Shown in pieces: positions 32,031 to 39,940 of a stretch of DNA of 56,533 nucleotides. Where the stretch lies: positions 1-56,533 of IMG/VR virus record IMGVR_UViG_3300043811_000163, one strand, 5' to 3'. The notes below the pieces were generated by a model. It saw nothing but the letters and a program-made list of their open reading frames with translations, was not told the DNA's origin and did not search any database. Each line of letters opens with the position of its first letter. Within the stretch, counting starts at the first letter, position 1. The position numbers were made by a program, and so were the translations under genes. This DNA is from a virus.

Positions 32031-32402
32031 ATGGATGTGGCGGCCTTCAAGCTGCAATTCCCGGAATTCAAAAGCGTTCCGCAGGATTACGTTCAGGCTC
32101 TTCTCATCCGATCCACGATCCGAATGGGTGGGCTCACGACCGCCACGAGCTCAAGTCCGGATGCGCGAATTTGGGGTTCGTACGGCGCAGCTGGGCAGCC
32201 GCTAACGCTCGCCGACATCGCTCAAGCCTGCTGGACCGCGCACTTGCTAATCTGCTCTCCCTTTGGCTCGGAAACGCGGTTGAATCCAGAGACCACCGAA
32301 TCGACTTACAAGGCGCAATGGACCGAGCTGGCTGAAGCAGTGTACGGCGGCTTCATTGTGTCTGGCAACGGTGGCTGCGGCTGGCCCGGTAGACCGTTCT
32401 GA
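32031..32402 (+). CDS. Head-tail connector (DUF4054-like)
   Basis: A 123-residue protein. It begins FKLQFPEFKSVPQDYVQAL and has a later AHLLICSPFG, the pattern of the DUF4054/gp6-like connectors that form a ring below the portal. Length fits the family. It is followed, with a one-base overlap, by the tail-completion gene. Confidence 0.7.
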   Translation: MDVAAFKLQFPEFKSVPQDYVQALLIRSTIRMGGLTTATSSSPDARIWGSYGAAGQPLTLADIAQACWTAHLLICSPFGSETRLNPETTESTYKAQWTELAEAVYGGFIVSGNGGCGWPGRPF

Positions 32403-32893
32403 TGGCCGGCAAGGTCAAGATCACCGACAAGGACCACGGGTACGCGGCCTTGGTCAAGCGCCTCTACGGCGAGACCAAAGCGCGCGTCGAAGTAGGTATC
32501 CTCGCCGGGGAAGGACATGCGGATGACGAGCACGGCGAGGGCACGACGCTCATCGATGTCGCGACGTGGATGGAGTTCGGCACGACCGACGCGAACGGAA
32601 ACATCCATGTCCCGGAACGCAGTTTCATTAGGGAGTGGTTCGACTCCGCAGAAGCAAAGCTGCGCGATGATATGATTATATTGATGCAGTCTGTTGTGCG
32701 CGGGGAACGAACCAAGGATCGGGCGCTTGAACTGCTCGCGCTGCGTTGTGTAGGCCAAATTCAGGATCGCATTTCGAGCTCGTTGCCGCCCCCTAACGAT
32801 CCAGAAACAGTGCGCCGCAAAGGTTCAAGCACTACTCTCATCGATAAGGGTCAATTGCGGGCTGGTATTAGTTCGCGGATCACCAACGGATAA
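32402..32893 (+). CDS. Neck/tail-completion protein (HK97 gp10- or Mu gpG-like)
   Basis: A 163-residue protein. VEVGILAGEGHADDE, VATWMEFGT, PERSFIREWF and the C-terminal TLIDKGQLRAGISSRI are the conserved stations of the gp10/virion-morphogenesis family that joins head to tail. Its last 69 bp are overlapped by the opposing endonuclease gene, but its C-terminus looks complete. Confidence 0.75.
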   Translation: MAGKVKITDKDHGYAALVKRLYGETKARVEVGILAGEGHADDEHGEGTTLIDVATWMEFGTTDANGNIHVPERSFIREWFDSAEAKLRDDMIILMQSVVRGERTKDRALELLALRCVGQIQDRISSSLPPPNDPETVRRKGSSTTLIDKGQLRAGISSRITNG

Positions 32894-33562
32894 CGCGCGA
32901 TCGAGATACCTCGCTGCGGCTCGCAATCTCTTCGGGTCGTCTTTCATATGGCCGATCCCAAGATTACAGTTCCCGCAGAGAATGCCGCGGACCGCACCGG
33001 TCTTGTGGTCATGATCGATGTGGCGCTGTTTCATGTGCTTGGTCCGGCAGATGGCACATCGGCGGCCTTGACGTAGAAACATCGCCTCGACCTCTCCGGC
33101 AGTCATGCGGTATTGTCTTTTCAGTCGCACTGCGCGATTGATCCTAGCCGCGCGCTCTTTATCGCGTTCATAGTACGCTCGCTTGATCTCGGCTGTTCGC
33201 GCTTTGTACCGCGCTCTGAAGTCGGGATCGGATGCCAATCGAGCCTTCAGGATCGCATATTTCTTCTGACCATATTGCCGTTGCCATTCTCTCTTTCGCT
33301 GTTGACGCGCCTTGACTTTGTCTGGGTTGCGACGGCGCCACTCTCGATGTATTTCACGGCTATGTACGGTATTGGCTGCCTGCCACGATTTCGAGCGTGC
33401 TCTCCTTCTGTCTGCTCTGACTGCAAGGTCTTCGTCTGATACAGGCGGGTAGCAATTTCGTCGGCATTTCTGCCGCCGTTTGAACTGGCATGGGTACTCG
33501 TCTTCACGTCGGGTCAATTCCGTGCCGCATCCGGAACACTTTCGCGCTACGCTCTCATCCAT
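32825..33562 (-). CDS. Endonuclease VII-type homing endonuclease
   Basis: A 245-residue protein, probably a free-standing homing endonuclease. The C-terminal 80 residues are the recombination endonuclease VII fold (CAICRTKHMKQRHIDHDH, then GILCGNCNLGIGH) with the His-Asp-His metal site and zinc Cys pairs. The N-terminus has two more Cys pairs and a long basic helix for DNA contact. It points against the late genes and is preceded by a hairpin shared with two other endonuclease genes. AGGGAG before the ATG. Confidence 0.8.
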   Translation of the reverse strand: MDESVARKCSGCGTELTRREDEYPCQFKRRQKCRRNCYPPVSDEDLAVRADRRRARSKSWQAANTVHSREIHREWRRRNPDKVKARQQRKREWQRQYGQKKYAILKARLASDPDFRARYKARTAEIKRAYYERDKERAARINRAVRLKRQYRMTAGEVEAMFLRQGRRCAICRTKHMKQRHIDHDHKTGAVRGILCGNCNLGIGHMKDDPKRLRAAARYLDRALSVGDPRTNTSPQLTLIDESSA

Positions 33563-33583
33563 CGGGGGTCACTCCCTGGTCAG

Positions 33584-33620
33584 GCCCCCGGACGGTGACA
33601 CGTCGCGGGGGCGCTATTTT
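33584..33620 (+). terminator. Hairpin terminator beside an endonuclease gene (copy 1)
   Basis: GCCCCCG (33584-33590) pairs with CGGGGGC (33606-33612), followed by GCTATTTT. The T-rich tail is also the -10-like element of the next gene. Confidence 0.6.
33615..33620 (+). promoter_or_regulatory. Late-type promoter element (TATTTT)
   Basis: GCTATTTT, then CATAGC and a 5-nt leader before the ATG at 33632. Less good match than others. Confidence 0.4.
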
Positions 33621-33631
33621 CATAGCACGAA

Positions 33632-34276
33632 ATGACTCAGCCTGCCTATTCTGTCCAGCCGTCTCCACGGATCCCAAAGCAGACCCTGCTTCAGCTCATT
33701 GCGACGCTCTCGGGAGTCCAGACGTTATGGAGAAGCGACCGAGCCCCGGCAATCCCCGGCGAATCGCCCGGCCTCGAGCACGCACGCATCTGGCTCAAGA
33801 TCACGACGTACGCGAACAACGGCACGGACGAGCAGCGGCTCCAGTACGATGCCGCGGCCGACACCAACGACCTCTTGAATGTGGGACAGAGGCAGTTCAC
33901 GCTCTCGATCCGGGCGGAGTGCTTCAACCCCATTTCCGAGATCGAAGCGTACGATCTCTGCGAGCGCATTCGGTTTCGACTTCGAACGGCCACGGCAAGA
34001 TCCATTTTCTCGCCCGCAAATCTCGCGCTACGCGACGTCCAACCGATTGCGGCCTTCGAGCAGAAGGTCGACGTCGGGGGCACTTCGCGTATGATTCCTT
34101 GTGCCACGATGGATGTCCGATGGAACTGGGTGGCGACCGGTGACCCCAATCCGCAAGACTCGATGGAGGGAAACTGGATTGAAGGCATCGACGGACTCAC
34201 CGCGCCATTCACCAACAGCAACGCGCCTGGCGTCATCGGCGACAGCATCATTCCTGGCACGCTGAACGAGCCCTGA
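33632..34276 (+). CDS. Tail terminator / neck protein (probable)
   Basis: A 214-residue protein. LLQLIATLSGVQTLWR at the start and a mixed alpha/beta core fit phage neck-terminator proteins that cap the tail tube. Position between the tail-completion gene and the sheath gene supports this. The C-terminal 50 residues are low complexity. Confidence 0.55.
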   Translation: MTQPAYSVQPSPRIPKQTLLQLIATLSGVQTLWRSDRAPAIPGESPGLEHARIWLKITTYANNGTDEQRLQYDAAADTNDLLNVGQRQFTLSIRAECFNPISEIEAYDLCERIRFRLRTATARSIFSPANLALRDVQPIAAFEQKVDVGGTSRMIPCATMDVRWNWVATGDPNPQDSMEGNWIEGIDGLTAPFTNSNAPGVIGDSIIPGTLNEP

Positions 34277-34279
34277 ACC

Positions 34280-35029
34280 ATGGGCGTCAAGGTCTACGAC
34301 TTCAAGTTTCGCTCGGGAAAGCACGCGTGGGCTGTGCAGTGTCCGGCATGCGGACATTCGCATTCGTTCGACGATCGCTGGACCTACAACGGCAACGCGT
34401 CATCCCCGACGTTCGCGCCGTCGATGCTGGCCGACCAGGGTGGCCCGGCGCGCTGCCACTCGTTTCTGCGCGCGGGCGTCTGGGAGTATCTCAGCGACTG
34501 CAAGCACGCCATGGCAGGCAAGCGAGTGCCCGCGCCCGACTGGGATCCCGCGCCGACCGTCCAGGCCGACACGACTACTCCGGCGTCGGCACCGGAACCA
34601 GCGCCGCCAGCGCCCGCGATCCAAGCTTCATCTCCTACATTTCATGTAATGCAAATGCCGACGTTGGAAGAGCAGGAAGCCTTCCGTGCGAGGACCGCGC
34701 GGCTATTTGCGGCGCTCCAAGCGTACGAGGTCGCACTTCCCGTCGAAGGCGCCTCTCTGCTCTGCGCGCATCTCTTCGCGACGTCGGAAGCGTCCCATCA
34801 CATGGGCGCCACCGAAGCGATTGTCTGGACTCGCGGATTCAAACAGCGCTACCCCAAATGCTGGCACTGGCTGCGGCTTTACCAGGTCGAAGCGTTCGCG
34901 AAAGAACTGCTCGACAGCGAGCTTGATTCGGTTTCTCCAGAAAGGCTCGCGGTCATGGCCTGCGTCATCCGCGGGGCCAACCTCCCGACGATCGAAGAAG
35001 AAGAGTCGGAACCCGTGGCGGCCCCGTGA
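34280..35029 (+). CDS. DUF6527-like zinc protein
   Basis: A 249-residue protein. The first 85 residues (WAVQCPACGHSHSFDDRW, YNGNASSPTFAPSML, CHSFLRAGVWEYLSDC) match a small zinc-binding phage family resembling DUF6527 and sometimes mislabelled ammonia monooxygenase. A Pro/Ala-rich linker (90-120) leads to a helical C-terminal domain with no known match. Confidence 0.65.
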   Translation: MGVKVYDFKFRSGKHAWAVQCPACGHSHSFDDRWTYNGNASSPTFAPSMLADQGGPARCHSFLRAGVWEYLSDCKHAMAGKRVPAPDWDPAPTVQADTTTPASAPEPAPPAPAIQASSPTFHVMQMPTLEEQEAFRARTARLFAALQAYEVALPVEGASLLCAHLFATSEASHHMGATEAIVWTRGFKQRYPKCWHWLRLYQVEAFAKELLDSELDSVSPERLAVMACVIRGANLPTIEEEESEPVAAP

Positions 35030-35274
35030 CCACGGAACAGCGCATTGTCGAGGGCATCGCGGCGTTCTGCATACTCTACTGGACGTCGACCGCGCTCTGG
35101 CTTGGCTGGAGAGTCGTGGACGCGCTGGAAGGAATTCGCAGACACCTTCTCGGCGTCAGCATTGCCCGAAGCGAGCGCGCGACGCCTCCAGCGAGAAGAG
35201 TGCCGATAGCCCCGGGTTCCGAAGAGGACGCCGACGAAGAGCCCACCGTGGTCACCAGGCGCCGCGATGGGTGA
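35026..35274 (+). CDS. Small membrane protein
   Basis: An 82-residue protein with one hydrophobic helix near residues 9-31 (GIAAFCILYWTSTALWLGW) and a charged cytoplasmic tail. GTGA overlap with the upstream gene. Unknown role. Confidence 0.55.
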   Translation: MTTEQRIVEGIAAFCILYWTSTALWLGWRVVDALEGIRRHLLGVSIARSERATPPARRVPIAPGSEEDADEEPTVVTRRRDG

Positions 35275-35413
35275 TCTCGACCTCATGAAGCTCGTGCGCG
35301 AGACCAAGCTCTCGACGAAAGACGCCGTCGAAATCGCGCTGCTCTATCAGGATTTGCGTCGTCCGAAGTGGAAGCGGCTGCTACGCTGGCTAATTTGGGG
35401 CCGTACGCGCTAG
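35267..35413 (+). CDS. Short basic protein
   Basis: A 48-residue protein that overlaps the membrane-protein gene by 8 bp. Two short helices and a Trp/Arg-rich C-terminus (KWKRLLRWLIWGR) that could be amphipathic and membrane-active. Its stop overlaps the opposing endonuclease stop by 4 bp. Confidence 0.45.
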   Translation: MGDLDLMKLVRETKLSTKDAVEIALLYQDLRRPKWKRLLRWLIWGRTR

Positions 35414-36156
35414 ACGTGCTTCCAGGTCAGGCCGCGAGCCACGCTGAAGATTGCGCCTTCGCTGACGCCAAGTCGACGCGCGATGGAAGTCTTCGGTTCG
35501 CCACGAGCGAGGGCGGGGCGGACCTCGTTGACGACGAGTTCGGCCGTCAGTTTAGACATGCCGTGACGCTCTCCGCGAGGGATACGCTCTGGTCTAGTGA
35601 CGGCGGAGTGTCGATTCTTCTCTACCATGTCAACGCTGTTTTCTTCAGCGGTGCCCTCGAACAGATGGTCAGGTCGCACGCAACCGGCTGGACCGCTGTC
35701 GCATTTATGTAGACACCACGGATGTGGCCAGCGGCCGTGTTCCAAGAAGAATGATACGACGTGGCCGGAGATCTGGTGCTCACCGACCCATAGTTTGCCG
35801 CCGTAGGCGCCAACGCGAATCCAGCAAGGTCCAAGTTCAGGACGATGTGAAGGCACAGGTCCGTTCTTGTCGACCTTCTCCCAGAAGCGATCCGACAATG
35901 GTGCGCCGGAAATGCATCGCCTTGAGCAGCGATTGCGCCGATTGAAGTTGCTTAGATGCTCGCCCTCCCGGCGCACCAAGTCTTTGCCGCAGGTGAGACA
36001 CTTGCGACCCGTCGGGCACTGCCTCCGTGAGTCGACTGCGCATTTTTTGCACAGGAGACCAGAGAGCCGAGCGATGGCCGACGCATGCGCAGGGATGTTG
36101 ATCAGTCGCATCGTGCCGCATTGCCGACACGGAAGTTCGAAGCTACTCTCAGGCAT
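35410..36156 (-). CDS. HNH homing endonuclease
   Basis: A 248-residue protein from the ATG at 36156, with GGGAGG ahead. N-terminal Cys pairs (LPCRQCGTM, CLTCGKDLV) precede an HNH nuclease core: NGPVPSHRPELGPCWIRVG, then LHKCDSGPAGCVRPDHLFEG with the His, Asn-type and His positions. The C-terminus ends in a helix-turn-helix (TSIARRLGVSEGAIFSVARG) for target binding. Same subfamily as the nucleases at 45016 and 46764. Confidence 0.8.
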   Translation of the reverse strand: MPESSFELPCRQCGTMRLINIPAHASAIARLSGLLCKKCAVDSRRQCPTGRKCLTCGKDLVRREGEHLSNFNRRNRCSRRCISGAPLSDRFWEKVDKNGPVPSHRPELGPCWIRVGAYGGKLWVGEHQISGHVVSFFLEHGRWPHPWCLHKCDSGPAGCVRPDHLFEGTAEENSVDMVEKNRHSAVTRPERIPRGERHGMSKLTAELVVNEVRPALARGEPKTSIARRLGVSEGAIFSVARGLTWKHV

Positions 36157-36180
36157 CGGCGCGCCTCCCGCGCTGGTCAG

Positions 36181-36217
36181 GACCGCGGCGCCTGCAAGCG
36201 CGCGCGGTCGCCTTATT
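36181..36217 (+). terminator. Hairpin terminator beside an endonuclease gene (copy 2)
   Basis: GACCGCG (36181-36187) pairs with CGCGGTC (36203-36209), followed by GCCTTATTTG. Flanks match copy 1 (CTGGTCAGG before it, TAGCACG after it). Confidence 0.55.
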
Positions 36218-36248
36218 TGTAGCACGGCGTCACGTCGACCGCTCGCCC

Positions 36249-36254
36249 TACTTT
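36249..36254 (+). promoter_or_regulatory. Late leaderless-type promoter element (TACTTT)
   Basis: CCTACTTT, 7 nt, ATG at 36262; no Shine-Dalgarno site. Drives sheath and tube genes. Confidence 0.6.
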
Positions 36255-36261
36255 CGCAGCG

Positions 36262-38118
36262 ATGGGCGTTACCGATTCGGTCAGCGTTTCGATCAGCGTC
36301 AGCTCATCGCCAGCGGTTGCCATTGAGAGTCTCCAGACTCCCCTCGTTTGTGCGTTTCACAATAACTACCCGCAGCGATTCAAGTTTTATTCGGGTCAGG
36401 GCGGCGCCGGCTTGGCGCAGATGGTCACCGATGGTTTTTTGGTCACGAGCCCAGCGTACAAGGCGGCTTCTGCGATCTGCGATCAGTCGCCGTGTCCCGC
36501 AGAATTCGCCATTGGGCGACGAGCTCTGCCCCCCCAGCAAACGCTCACGCTCACGCTCACGGACGGCACCCCAAACGATTCGTACAACCTGACGATTGTC
36601 GGAACCGACGGAGTGAGCCACGCGATCTCGTACACGATCGCAGCCAGCCCTGGTTCGGCGCTCGCGTCCTCGGCGACCACGAACGTCACGAACGGTTCGG
36701 CCGCGGTCACGTTCTCGGCCGCGCAGACCTTGCTCAAGGGCGGTGCTCTGGTCTTCGGGACCGGAGCTCAGCCGGGAGTGTTCTACTTCCTGAGCGCGAA
36801 CGTCACGGCCTCGACGTCGGGCACGCTCACTGGCAACTACCTCGGGACCTCGGACACGACGGCGCCAACCACGTACACGGCGCCGCTCACGGGCACGTTC
36901 CACACGACCGCGGGATCGAATCTCGTGCCGTCGACGAGCTCGCAAGTGGGTGTCGTAGCAGTCGGCGACGCGATCATGTTCGCGACCCAGCCGAACGTGT
37001 TCTACACGGTCACCGCGGTCTCGGCGACCGTCGTCACGCTCTCGTCGAGCTACACGGGAGCAGGATCGACGACGGACAACGCGGTCGATGTTTCGCCGGT
37101 CACGTACGCGGCAACCCAGCTCGAGACCTTGATCGCCGCGCTCACGAACGTCGGAACCGTATCCGTCACGGGCGCGGTCATCACGATTCAGCGACCCACG
37201 CCGGACGGAAAGCTCGTCGACATCCAAAGCTGGCTCACCAACGGGTTTGCGAACATCCAGCTTGCGGACACCACGGCCGATCCGGGGATCGCGACGGATC
37301 TCGCGGCAATCTACGCCGCCGATCGGCTCGACTGGTACGCGCTCGTCCTCGACTCGAACTCGGCGGCCGAGATCAAAGCGGCGGCCGCCTGGATCGAAGC
37401 GACCGGACAGGGCGGCAAGGTCTTTTTCGCGAACAACTCGGACTACGCGAACACGCTCAGCACCAGCACGACCGATCTCTTCTCGAGCCTGCAGACGTCG
37501 GGCTACAAGAAGACGCACTGCCAGCAGAACAACCAGCAGCTTCTCTGCTACGCGGGTGCTGCAGCGGCGGCCTGGGCTCTGGTGCAATCCCCGGGCTCGT
37601 ATGCGATTGCGCAGGGCGCGAATCTCATCGGCGTGCCCATCGACACCGACATCACGCTGCCGGAAGCCCTCGCGCTCGTGCTCAACGACTACACGGCGAG
37701 CAACCCGACCCTGGTCGGCAAGAGCGGCAACTTCTTCCGGCTCACGGCCAACGTGAGAGCGTCGTTCTGGGGAGTGACTCCGTCGGGCCAGTACATGGAC
37801 CTGACCATTTTCATCGACTGGCTGCAGCTCAACATGCAGGCGGACGTCTTTGCCGTGCTTGCGAGCCTGCCCAAGGTTCCCTTCACGGACATCGGGATTG
37901 GACTCATCGGCGACGCGATCGACACGCGGCTGCACATCGCCTCAGCCCCTCCGTACAACGCGATCGACCCGACCCAGCCCATCGTGGTCAATGTACCCAC
38001 GGCCGCCTCGGTCCCGACCGCGAACAAGGTCGCGCGCAATGTCCCGAACATCACGTGGTCGGCGACCTACACGAGCGCGATCGAGAGCGTGACCATCCAG
38101 GGAACGCTGGTGGAGTAA
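36262..38118 (+). CDS. Tail sheath protein (DUF3383-like)
   Basis: A 618-residue contractile tail sheath. The N-terminus (SVSISVSSSPAVAIESLQ), the central LIAALTNVGTVSVTGAVI and DRLDWYALVLDSNSA, and the C-terminal FIDWLQLNMQADVFAVLA are typical of DUF3383 sheath proteins. A Thr/Ser/Val-rich Ig-like insertion occupies roughly residues 130-285, probably an exposed surface domain, and makes the protein longer than usual. The tube gene follows after 4 bp. Confidence 0.85.
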   Translation: MGVTDSVSVSISVSSSPAVAIESLQTPLVCAFHNNYPQRFKFYSGQGGAGLAQMVTDGFLVTSPAYKAASAICDQSPCPAEFAIGRRALPPQQTLTLTLTDGTPNDSYNLTIVGTDGVSHAISYTIAASPGSALASSATTNVTNGSAAVTFSAAQTLLKGGALVFGTGAQPGVFYFLSANVTASTSGTLTGNYLGTSDTTAPTTYTAPLTGTFHTTAGSNLVPSTSSQVGVVAVGDAIMFATQPNVFYTVTAVSATVVTLSSSYTGAGSTTDNAVDVSPVTYAATQLETLIAALTNVGTVSVTGAVITIQRPTPDGKLVDIQSWLTNGFANIQLADTTADPGIATDLAAIYAADRLDWYALVLDSNSAAEIKAAAAWIEATGQGGKVFFANNSDYANTLSTSTTDLFSSLQTSGYKKTHCQQNNQQLLCYAGAAAAAWALVQSPGSYAIAQGANLIGVPIDTDITLPEALALVLNDYTASNPTLVGKSGNFFRLTANVRASFWGVTPSGQYMDLTIFIDWLQLNMQADVFAVLASLPKVPFTDIGIGLIGDAIDTRLHIASAPPYNAIDPTQPIVVNVPTAASVPTANKVARNVPNITWSATYTSAIESVTIQGTLVE

Positions 38119-38122
38119 GCAA

Positions 38123-38581
38123 ATGGCTGATTTCGCGGTCACGATCTCGGACAGCGATTCGTGGCGAGTGACCTTCGCCGGAGTCGCGCTCACGCGCGGT
38201 GCGGGCGCATCCGGTCTCGCCGATGGAGTCTTCTTCAAGGGAAGCGCAGAGAAGCCGTCCTTTACTGTCGTCGAAGGCACCGATGGGACCGTTGCGCGGT
38301 CGAAGACCAATTCGCGTCTCTACCACGTCGAGTTCCACGTCCTTCAGACCAACTCGGTCACCAACGGGTTTCTCTCGTCGATGCTCACGGCCGACGAGAA
38401 CAACCCGAACGGCGCGGGCATCGGCTCATTCGTCGCGCAGGATCTGAACGGCACTTCATACTTGAAAATGGTGAAGTGCTGGTTGGAGAAGTGGCCGGAT
38501 GCCGAACTCGATCGCACGGCGAAAGAGCGCGTCTGGCTCTTCACAGGGGTGAGAACGAAGTATATCCAGGGCGGGAACTGA
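38123..38581 (+). CDS. Tail tube protein (DUF3277-like)
   Basis: A 152-residue protein. FAVTISDSDSWRVTFAGVAL, then FTVVEGTDGTVARSKTNSR and KCWLEKWPDAELDRTAKER follow the pattern of the tube proteins that accompany DUF3383 sheaths. It forms the inner tube stacked inside the sheath. GGAG precedes the ATG. Confidence 0.75.
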   Translation: MADFAVTISDSDSWRVTFAGVALTRGAGASGLADGVFFKGSAEKPSFTVVEGTDGTVARSKTNSRLYHVEFHVLQTNSVTNGFLSSMLTADENNPNGAGIGSFVAQDLNGTSYLKMVKCWLEKWPDAELDRTAKERVWLFTGVRTKYIQGGN

Positions 38582-38609
38582 CCTACATCTCTTGGCGATA
38601 GCTCGCCGT

Positions 38610-38615
38610 TAGCTT
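38610..38615 (+). promoter_or_regulatory. Late-type promoter element before the sigma gene (TAGCTT)
   Basis: GTTAGCTTTGCG; expected +1 near 38622. No ATG lies at the usual distance, so the sigma message would have a leader, or start at a non-standard codon. Confidence 0.5.
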
Positions 38616-38682
38616 TGCGTCAGGGTGATCCCACCTGGCGCGTATCCAAGAGAATCCGACGCGCGAAGAGCTCGCGGTCTAC

Positions 38683-39171
38683 ATGCCGCTGGTGTTCATG
38701 GCCGCCAAGCGTGCGATCCGGCGGCTGCCGTCGAGCGTGCAGTTCGATGATCTCGTCGCGGCGGGCACGATTGGCCTGCTCGACGCGATGCGACGATCGC
38801 CCAATCGGGGTTCTTCCTTCAGCGCATACGCGCGCGTCAGGATTCGTGGAGCCATCCTCGACGAGCTCCGATCCCAGGACTGGCTGAGCCGTAGAGCGCG
38901 CAAGCGCCTACCGGACACGGTCTTTCTCGAACTGTTAGATCACGCAATCGAAGACTCTCCGCAAGAGCGGGCCGTGCTGCGCGCATCCATTGCCCGTGCG
39001 ATCGTCAAGCTTCCCTTGCGGGAAGCCGAGATCGTTGCTGGCTACTACATCGAGGGCGTCTCATTTTTGGAGATCGCCAAGCGGCTCGAGATCAGCCAGG
39101 CGAGGGTCTCGCAGTTGCATTCGCAAGCGATGGATCGATTGCGGGCCGAACTTGCGCGGGAGGATCGCTAG
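38683..39171 (+). CDS. Phage sigma factor, FliA/WhiG-like
   Basis: A 162-residue sigma-70 family protein that would direct host RNA polymerase to phage promoters. Region 2 is clear: PLVFMAAKRAIRRLP, FDDLVAAGTIGLLDAM, SSFSAYARVRIRGAILDEL and SQDWLSRRARKR. Region 4 is clear: LPLREAEIVAGYYIEGVSF, EIAKRLEISQARVSQLHSQA. These match the FliA/WhiG type; region 3 is reduced to about 30 residues. The frame is open upstream to 38629 and encodes ENPTREELAVY, which looks like genuine sigma sequence, but only CTG (38635) could start it; 38683 is the conservative ATG. Its stop codon forms part of the next late element. Confidence 0.85.
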   Translation: MPLVFMAAKRAIRRLPSSVQFDDLVAAGTIGLLDAMRRSPNRGSSFSAYARVRIRGAILDELRSQDWLSRRARKRLPDTVFLELLDHAIEDSPQERAVLRASIARAIVKLPLREAEIVAGYYIEGVSFLEIAKRLEISQARVSQLHSQAMDRLRAELAREDR

Positions 39172-39174
39172 CTT
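39169..39174 (+). promoter_or_regulatory. Late leaderless-type promoter element (TAGCTT) over the sigma stop codon
   Basis: GCTAGCTT, 6 nt, ATG at 39181. The TAG is the stop codon of the sigma gene. Confidence 0.6.
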
Positions 39175-39180
39175 GATGGC

Positions 39181-39390
39181 ATGCGCTGGTCGATTCTCGC
39201 GTTCGCGGACCGCCCGATCGCACCTCTCTCGCCCGTTCCGCCATCGCTCGAGGTGATCGAGCACGAGCCTCTCGACATTCTCACCAAACGCGAGAAGCTC
39301 GGAGCCGAAGCCAGCCGGCTGGGCGTCCGACCCGTGTTCAACCGCGATCCGTTCAGTCGCGACTACGGCAAGCTGCTAGGAGTGCGGTAA
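39181..39390 (+). CDS. Hypothetical protein
   Basis: A 69-residue protein with a Pro-rich first third and a short helix. Similar small proteins occur beside tail genes, but I recognise no family. The start is fixed by the late element. Confidence 0.55.
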   Translation: MRWSILAFADRPIAPLSPVPPSLEVIEHEPLDILTKREKLGAEASRLGVRPVFNRDPFSRDYGKLLGVR

Positions 39391-39391
39391 C

Positions 39392-39649
39392 GTGTGCCAA
39401 TGTCGTCCTAATCTTAGAACGATCTGCTGTGGCAGCACGCTCTGTCACAAGCTTGCAGGGCTCGCGCATGGCGAAGCGTGCTCCTGGTGCACTTCGCCAT
39501 CGAGCCTCGTCCTGGCCCCCAGCGATTGCGTGACGTGTCCGACGTGCAAGGGCCGTGGAACGGTGCCGCGACCGCGCAGCGTGCCACCAGGAAGCGCGGA
39601 AGGAAACTTTCGGTACGACCGGGCCTCCGAGCCGCCTGACGCGTCCTAG
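39392..39649 (+). CDS. Cys-rich zinc-finger protein
   Basis: An 85-residue protein with ten Cys: CQCRPNLRTICCGS, ACSWCTSP and CVTCPTCKGRGT. CPTCKGRG is a DnaJ-type zinc unit. GTG start two bases after the upstream stop. Unknown role. Confidence 0.55.
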   Translation: MCQCRPNLRTICCGSTLCHKLAGLAHGEACSWCTSPSSLVLAPSDCVTCPTCKGRGTVPRPRSVPPGSAEGNFRYDRASEPPDAS

Positions 39650-39867
39650 CGCCTCGTGGGCGGCCTGCCGACGTGCGGGCTCCGGTCGGTCGATTTCCAG
39701 CGGCACTGTTTGACCGCGACGCGCAAGTTGTCGATGCGTGCGGTCTTCTCGTGGCCGCATTTTCGGCAGCGCACGGTGAGCCAGACATCGGAAACGTGAT
39801 CTCTTCGGACCCGTAGTACGATCCAGTCGCCAATATGCTCGCCCGCGCGGGTCTTCGGAATAGTCAC
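39646..39867 (-). CDS. Small zinc-binding protein on the opposite strand
   Basis: A 73-residue protein starting at a GTG. GEHIGDWIVLRVRR, then VRCRKCGHEKTARIDNLR and CRW resemble small phage proteins with a CxxC knuckle often linked to mobile genes. It lies in reverse between late genes, like the endonucleases, and may be a cargo insertion. Confidence 0.5.
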   Translation of the reverse strand: MTIPKTRAGEHIGDWIVLRVRRDHVSDVWLTVRCRKCGHEKTARIDNLRVAVKQCRWKSTDRSPHVGRPPTRR

Positions 39868-39898
39868 CTGTCTGTCACTAAACGTAGTGGAAATTCCC

Positions 39899-39904
39899 TA
39901 CCTT
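39899..39904 (+). promoter_or_regulatory. Late-type promoter element with a 30-nt leader (TACCTT)
   Basis: CCTACCTTTGCGGCACG: 6 nt after the element comes ACG rather than ATG; the gene's ATG is at 39941 with a GGAG site. This copy shows that the motif is not simply a translation signal. Confidence 0.55.
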
Positions 39905-39940
39905 TGCGGCACGATTAGCGCGAGGGCCGGAGCACCACCC

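Noticed and set aside
34280-34540. Ammonia monooxygenase label for the zinc-type N-terminal domain
   Set aside because: The motif is a small zinc fold; nothing of the membrane-bound monooxygenase is present.
36304-37935. 543-codon open frame on the minus strand opposite the sheath gene
   Set aside because: Arg-rich shadow of a well-supported sheath gene; no domain or fitting start site.
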